Shown one piece after another: positions 4,974-8,065 of a stretch of 8,065 nt of DNA. This stretch comes from Oscillospiraceae bacterium (GTDB taxonomy: Bacteria > Bacillota > Clostridia > Oscillospirales > UBA929), in NCBI GenBank assembly GCA_031258665.1, contig JAIRML010000223.1, forward strand, positions 1-8,065. Direction: 5' to 3'. Under the pieces are notes generated by a model. The model was given only the letters and a program-made list of their open reading frames with translations, did not search any database and was not told the origin of the DNA. Numbering within the stretch: the stretch's first letter is position 1; each line of letters begins with the position of its first letter. The translations under genes and the position numbers were made by a program.

Positions 4974-7900
4974 GTGACCGACTTTGTCCACCTGCACCTG
5001 CACACCGAATACAGCCTGCTGGACGGGGCCTGCCGGATCGACAGACTGATGGCGCGTCTCCGGGAGATCGGGCAGGACGCGGCGGCCATCACCGACCACG
5101 GCGTCATGTACGGCGTGGTGGACTTCTACAGAGCGGCCAAGGCCGCCGGCATCCGGCCGATTCTCGGCTGCGAAGTCTATGTGGCCCCGCGCGGCCGGGG
5201 CGACCGGATCCACGAGCTGGACGCGGAGCCGGGGCATCTGATCCTGCTGTGCGAGAACGAGGCGGGGTATCGCAACCTCTGCCGGCTGGTCAGCCGGAGT
5301 TTTTCCGAGGGGTTTTACATCAAGCCGCGCGTCGACCGGGCGCTTCTTGCCGAATACGCCGGGGGGTTGATCGTCCTCTCGGCCTGTCTGTTTGGCGAGG
5401 TGTCCCGCCTGTTGCTCAAAAACCGCTACGAGGAGGCGCGCGACACCGCGCTGTGGTACCGCGACACCTTTGGGGCGGACAACTATTTTCTGGAACTCCA
5501 AGATCACGGCCTGCCGGAATCGGCCGCCGCCGCCGCGGGGATCCTCCGGATCCATGAGGAAACGGGCATCCCGCTTGTCGTGACGAACGACGCCCACTAC
5601 CTGACCCGCGAGGACGCCTATACACAGGACGTCCTCATGTGCATTCAAATGAACAAGACCGTCGACGACCCGGACCGCATGCGCTTTTCTTCTCAGGAGC
5701 TCTATGTAAAGACAGGCGACGAGATGGCCTCACTCTTCCCCGCGCACCCGGAGGCCATGCGCAACACGCGGCGCATCGCCGACCGCTGTCGGGTGGACTT
5801 CACCTTTGGCGCGCACCACCTGCCCCGCTTTTTGCTGCCGGACGGGCAGCGCGACAGCCTCTCGTTTTTGCGGCAAAAGAGCTTTGAGGGCTTTGCCCGC
5901 CGTTACCCGGACCCGCCGGACACCTACCGAGCGCGGCTCTCCTACGAACTCGATATGATCGAACGCATGGGTTTTGTCGACTACTTCCTCATCGTCGGCG
6001 ACTTCATCGACTTCGCGCGCAGCCGCGATATCCCGGTCGGGCCGGGGCGCGGCTCCGCCGCCGGCAGCATGGTGTCGTACTGCTTGGGGATCACCGACGT
6101 GGACCCGATGAAGTACGACCTGTATTTTGAACGCTTTTTAAACCCGGAACGGGTGAGTATGCCGGACATCGACATCGACTTCTGCTACATCCGCCGGCAG
6201 GAGGTCATCGACTATGTCATCGGCAAGTACGGGGCCGACCATGTGGCGCAAATCGTCACCTTCGGCACCATGGCGGCGCGCGCCGCCATCCGGGATGTGG
6301 GCCGTGCGCTCGGCTACACTTACGCCGAGGTGGACGTCGTGGCCAAGCTCGTGCCCTTCGCCCTCCACATGACGCTGGAAAACGCCCTCAAACTTTCTCC
6401 CGGGCTGCGGGACATGTGCCGCGACGACCCCCGCATCGACAAACTGATCCGAACGGCTCAGGCGCTGGAGGGTATGCCCCGGCACGCCTCAACCCATGCC
6501 GCGGGCGTCGTGATCACGGCCCGTCCGGTCTCCGAATACGTGCCTCTCGCCAAAAACGACGAGGCCATTGTCACCCAGTTTCCGATGAACACACTGGAAG
6601 AGCTGGGGCTGCTCAAGATGGACTTCCTCGGCCTGCGCAACCTGACCGTGCTGCGCGACGCCGAGATCATGATCCGCCGCAGCGTGGATTTTCGTCTCTC
6701 CGACATCCCGGAGGACGACGCGGAGACCTTCGCGATGCTGGTCGCCGGCAAGACCTCCGGGGTCTTCCAGCTCGAGTCGGGCGGCATGACCGGCGTATGT
6801 GTGGGCCTCCAGCCGCAGTCGATCGAGGACATCACCGCGGTCGTTGCGCTGTTTCGGCCCGGCCCCATGGATTCTATCCCCCGTTTCATCGAGAGCAAAC
6901 ATCACCCGGAGAAGGTCACCTACCGGCACCCGATGCTGCGGGACATCTTACAGGTGACATACGGCTGCATCGTCTACCAGGAACAGGTGCTGGAGATCTT
7001 TCGCAAAATGGCCGGTTTTTCGCTGGGCAAGGCCGACATGGTGCGCCGCGCGATGTCGAAGAAGAAGATGAAGGAGCTGGCGCGCGAGCGCGAGAACTTC
7101 CTCCGCGGCAACGCCGCCGAGGGGATCCCCGGCGCCGTTGTAAACGGCGTGGACGCCGCCGCCGCCGAGGCGATCTTCGACGAGATCATGGACTTCGCGA
7201 ACTACGCCTTCAACAAGGCGCACGCTGTCTCCTACGCCGTGATCGCCTACCAAACGGCATACCTGAAATGCCACCACCCCCGCGAATACATGGCGGCGCT
7301 CCTCACCTCCGTGCTGGACTGGAGCGGCAAGGTCGCCGAATACATTGCGGAGTGCCGCGAGATGGGCATCTCCGTCTGCCCCCCCGACATCAACACCTCG
7401 GAGGACGGTTTTACGGTCGGGCCGGACGGCCGGATCCTCTTTGGCCTCGTGGCCGTAAAGAACGTCGGCCGGGCGCTGATCCGGGACCTGCTGTCCGAGC
7501 GGGCCAAGCGGGGGCCGTTTGTCTCTCTCCAGTCCTTCTGCGAGCGAATGTTCGACGCCGACCTCAACCGGCGCGCCGCGGAGAGCCTCATCTACTGCGG
7601 CGCGATGGACAGTTTCGGCGCGTCCCGCGCGGCGCTGCTCGCCGCGTACGAGCCCATCATGAGCGATTTGGAAGCCGCCCGCCGCAAGAATCTGGAGGGG
7701 CAGATCGACTGGTTCAGCGGCGTGGGCGGGGGCGGGGAGCGCTCCGAACGGCCGCTGCCGGATGTGCCGGAGCTGCCGCTGCGGGAGCGCATGGCCAAGG
7801 AGAAGGAGTACACCGGGCTGTTCCTCTCCGGGCATCCGCTGGACGCCTACCGGGAGGAACTGCGCCGCACGGGCGCGACGCCGGTGCGGCGGATTTTAAA

Positions 7901-8065
7901 CGATTTTTCGCAGGAGGGCGGGCCGACGGTCTTTCGGGACGAGCAGCGCGTAACACTGGCGGGTCTGCTCACCGCGGTGCGCACCAAGACCACCCGCAAC
8001 AACTCCCTCATGGCCTACGTGACCCTGGAGGACACGACGGCCTCCACCATCGAGCTGCTGGTGTT
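4974..8065 (+). CDS. dnaE: DNA polymerase III alpha subunit DnaE (3' end outside window)
   Basis: This is a replicative C-family DNA polymerase. 1030 codons are visible and the gene continues past the right edge; the family has about 1150 residues. The start is GTG 4974, 5 bases after AGGAGGGG (4961-4968), giving the usual N-terminus MTDFVHLHLHTEYSLLDG. The PHP domain (about 1-280) keeps an apparently complete metal-ligand set: His8, His10, Asp41-His42, Glu67, His88, Cys138, Asp206 and His208. The polymerase core shows GPGRGSAAGSMVSYCLG (356-372) and the catalytic acids in PDIDIDF (397-403) and KMDFLGL (Asp550). FRPGPMDSIP and YQEQV follow, and later NYAFNKAHAVSYA. The motif QIDWF (910-914) sits where DnaE binds the sliding clamp (QADMF in E. 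coli). An OB-fold begins near residue 993 and is cut off. This is DnaE, not PolC, because no internal DEDD exonuclease domain interrupts the PHP domain. Confidence 0.97.
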   Translation, partial: MTDFVHLHLHTEYSLLDGACRIDRLMARLREIGQDAAAITDHGVMYGVVDFYRAAKAAGIRPILGCEVYVAPRGRGDRIHELDAEPGHLILLCENEAGYRNLCRLVSRSFSEGFYIKPRVDRALLAEYAGGLIVLSACLFGEVSRLLLKNRYEEARDTALWYRDTFGADNYFLELQDHGLPESAAAAAGILRIHEETGIPLVVTNDAHYLTREDAYTQDVLMCIQMNKTVDDPDRMRFSSQELYVKTGDEMASLFPAHPEAMRNTRRIADRCRVDFTFGAHHLPRFLLPDGQRDSLSFLRQKSFEGFARRYPDPPDTYRARLSYELDMIERMGFVDYFLIVGDFIDFARSRDIPVGPGRGSAAGSMVSYCLGITDVDPMKYDLYFERFLNPERVSMPDIDIDFCYIRRQEVIDYVIGKYGADHVAQIVTFGTMAARAAIRDVGRALGYTYAEVDVVAKLVPFALHMTLENALKLSPGLRDMCRDDPRIDKLIRTAQALEGMPRHASTHAAGVVITARPVSEYVPLAKNDEAIVTQFPMNTLEELGLLKMDFLGLRNLTVLRDAEIMIRRSVDFRLSDIPEDDAETFAMLVAGKTSGVFQLESGGMTGVCVGLQPQSIEDITAVVALFRPGPMDSIPRFIESKHHPEKVTYRHPMLRDILQVTYGCIVYQEQVLEIFRKMAGFSLGKADMVRRAMSKKKMKELARERENFLRGNAAEGIPGAVVNGVDAAAAEAIFDEIMDFANYAFNKAHAVSYAVIAYQTAYLKCHHPREYMAALLTSVLDWSGKVAEYIAECREMGISVCPPDINTSEDGFTVGPDGRILFGLVAVKNVGRALIRDLLSERAKRGPFVSLQSFCERMFDADLNRRAAESLIYCGAMDSFGASRAALLAAYEPIMSDLEAARRKNLEGQIDWFSGVGGGGERSERPLPDVPELPLRERMAKEKEYTGLFLSGHPLDAYREELRRTGATPVRRILNDFSQEGGPTVFRDEQRVTLAGLLTAVRTKTTRNNSLMAYVTLEDTTASTIELLV

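Noticed and set aside
6948..7835. 295-residue minus-strand open frame opposite dnaE
   Set aside because: It overlaps conserved DnaE coding sequence, lacks any domain signature and follows from GC-rich third codon positions.

Overview
This window looks like part of a chromosome from a GC-rich, anaerobic member of the Firmicutes, most likely class Clostridia. That placement is an inference. It rests on strong AGGAGG-type ribosome binding sites, sigma-A-like promoters, and a co-directional cell-wall/regulatory/replication cluster (murB, rapZ, whiA, dnaE). A gut or sediment lineage such as the Oscillospirales would fit, but the sequence alone does not prove it. All genes read on the + strand.

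Left part (1-2100), accessory region. A gene-free control region (1-216) holds two promoter-like elements pointing away from each other and nested inverted repeats. It leads to a complete, stand-alone NifH-like iron-sulfur ATPase (217-1092). No catalytic nitrogenase-like partner (NifD/NifK-like) is in view. A 216-base gap follows, with a good promoter that runs almost at once into a strong intrinsic-terminator hairpin. After it comes a broken MATE-family multidrug/cation antiporter gene. Its first 180 codons are intact, but about 250 codons appear to be deleted, and the C-terminal tail survives in another reading frame (1309-1927). A long, nearly perfect hairpin (1962-2016) separates this remnant from the next block.

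Right part (2087-8065), housekeeping block. An extended -10 promoter with a perfect TATAAT, plus an approximately 90-base leader, precedes murB, which very probably starts at TTG 2191. murB overlaps rapZ by 4 bases, and whiA follows after 5 bases with its ribosome binding site on the rapZ stop codon. A 61-base gap with a 12-bp stem-loop then leads to dnaE, which runs off the right edge after 1030 codons. The order murB-rapZ-whiA-dnaE links peptidoglycan precursor synthesis, nucleotide/RNA-linked metabolic control, a WhiA-type regulator and chromosome replication. The YvcK/MgfK gene that often lies between rapZ and whiA in Firmicutes is absent here.

The most interesting items are the orphan NifH-like reductase with its symmetric control region, the internally deleted MATE gene, and the short promoter-terminator unit in front of that gene. 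I see no tRNA, rRNA, CRISPR array, insertion sequence or phage gene. The large minus-strand reading frames are by-products of high-GC codon structure.
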